DNA of 6,028 bases from Candidatus Aminicenantota bacterium. Lineage in GTDB: Bacteria; Acidobacteriota; Aminicenantia; Aminicenantales; UBA4085. The DNA is taken from assembly GCA_003154255.1 (NCBI GenBank), contig PMCY01000159.1, positions 1,789 through 7,816 on the forward strand, written 5' to 3'. Each line of letters begins with the position of its first letter. The first letter of the stretch is position 1. Of the stretch, positions 5,922 to 6,028 are shown piece after piece. A program made the translations under genes and the position numbers. The notes under the pieces are model-generated. The model ran no database searches, was not told the origin of the DNA, and saw only the letters and a program-made list of their open reading frames with translations.

Positions 5922-6028
5922 ATGGAAACCACACCCGCCACCCCCGTTCAGAAGAACCCCATCAAGATGAGAAGCATGGCCCTGGGCTGCCTGGGCGTGC
6001 TGATCATCGGCATTGTCGCCATCGCCCT
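5922..6028 (+). CDS. Unidentified membrane-anchored protein, 3' end missing
   Basis: I do not recognise this gene; only 35 complete codons lie in the window. The start ATG at 5922 has a strong ribosome site, AAGGAG at 5911-5916, five bases upstream. The protein opens with a short polar, Thr/Pro-rich segment (METTPATPVQ), then a basic patch with Lys11, Lys15 and Arg17, then a hydrophobic run from Ala20 to the window edge (ALGCLGVLIIGIVAIA). This order fits a short cytoplasmic N-terminus followed by a membrane helix, or an uncleaved signal anchor. The cysteine at residue 23 does not sit in a good lipobox (A-L-G-C, early in the hydrophobic run). The gene probably has its own promoter rather than reading through from glgC. 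No function can be given from this fragment. Confidence 0.75.
   Translation, partial: METTPATPVQKNPIKMRSMALGCLGVLIIGIVAIA

Noticed and set aside
5979..5990. Lipoprotein cleavage site in the last, partial protein
   Set aside because: The residues before the cysteine (A-L-G) do not fit the usual lipobox order, and the cysteine comes at the start of the hydrophobic segment, not the end.

Overview
This is an ordinary-looking, gene-dense piece of a GC-rich bacterial chromosome, with strong preference for GCC, ATC, CTG and CGG-type codons. All five complete or 3'-complete genes end in TGA and use the standard bacterial code. The gene set is split glycine decarboxylase GcvPB, two-subunit glycyl-tRNA synthetase GlyQ/GlyS, a stand-alone PilZ protein and a cyanobacterial/plant-like ADP-glucose pyrophosphorylase. 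This would suit a deep-branching Gram-negative lineage such as Acidobacteriota or Candidatus Aminicenantota. That placement is a guess from gene types and composition; nothing in the window proves it.

Layout. (1) 1-3895, plus strand: a tightly packed glycine operon made of the 3' part of gcvPB (cut by the window edge), glyQ and glyS. Neighbouring genes overlap by 3 bp (the start ATG of glyQ overlaps the gcvPB stop) and 1 bp (TGATG between glyQ and glyS), so translation is probably coupled. (2) 3911-4357, minus strand: a single-domain PilZ protein with both c-di-GMP-binding motifs intact, converging on glyS with only 15 bp between them. (3) 4358-4492: a short divergent control region. It holds a TTGACA-type promoter firing leftward into the PilZ gene and an extended -10 promoter firing rightward into glgC. 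(4) 4493-5770, plus strand: a full-length glgC for the first committed step of glycogen synthesis. (5) 5771-5921: an intergenic stretch with hairpins and a probable promoter whose spacer contains a perfect inverted repeat. (6) 5922-6028: the first 35 codons of an unidentified membrane-anchored protein.

How the genes fit together. The left half joins glycine cleavage to glycine activation for translation, so both uses of one amino acid are made from one transcript. The right half pairs a c-di-GMP receptor with glycogen synthesis through shared divergent control DNA, which is suggestive but unproven. I found no mobile element, CRISPR array, RNA gene or clearly new system. The most interesting points are the compact pilZ/glgC divergent promoter, the GlgC subtype with its probable activator-site lysines, and the inverted repeat sitting inside the promoter of the last gene.
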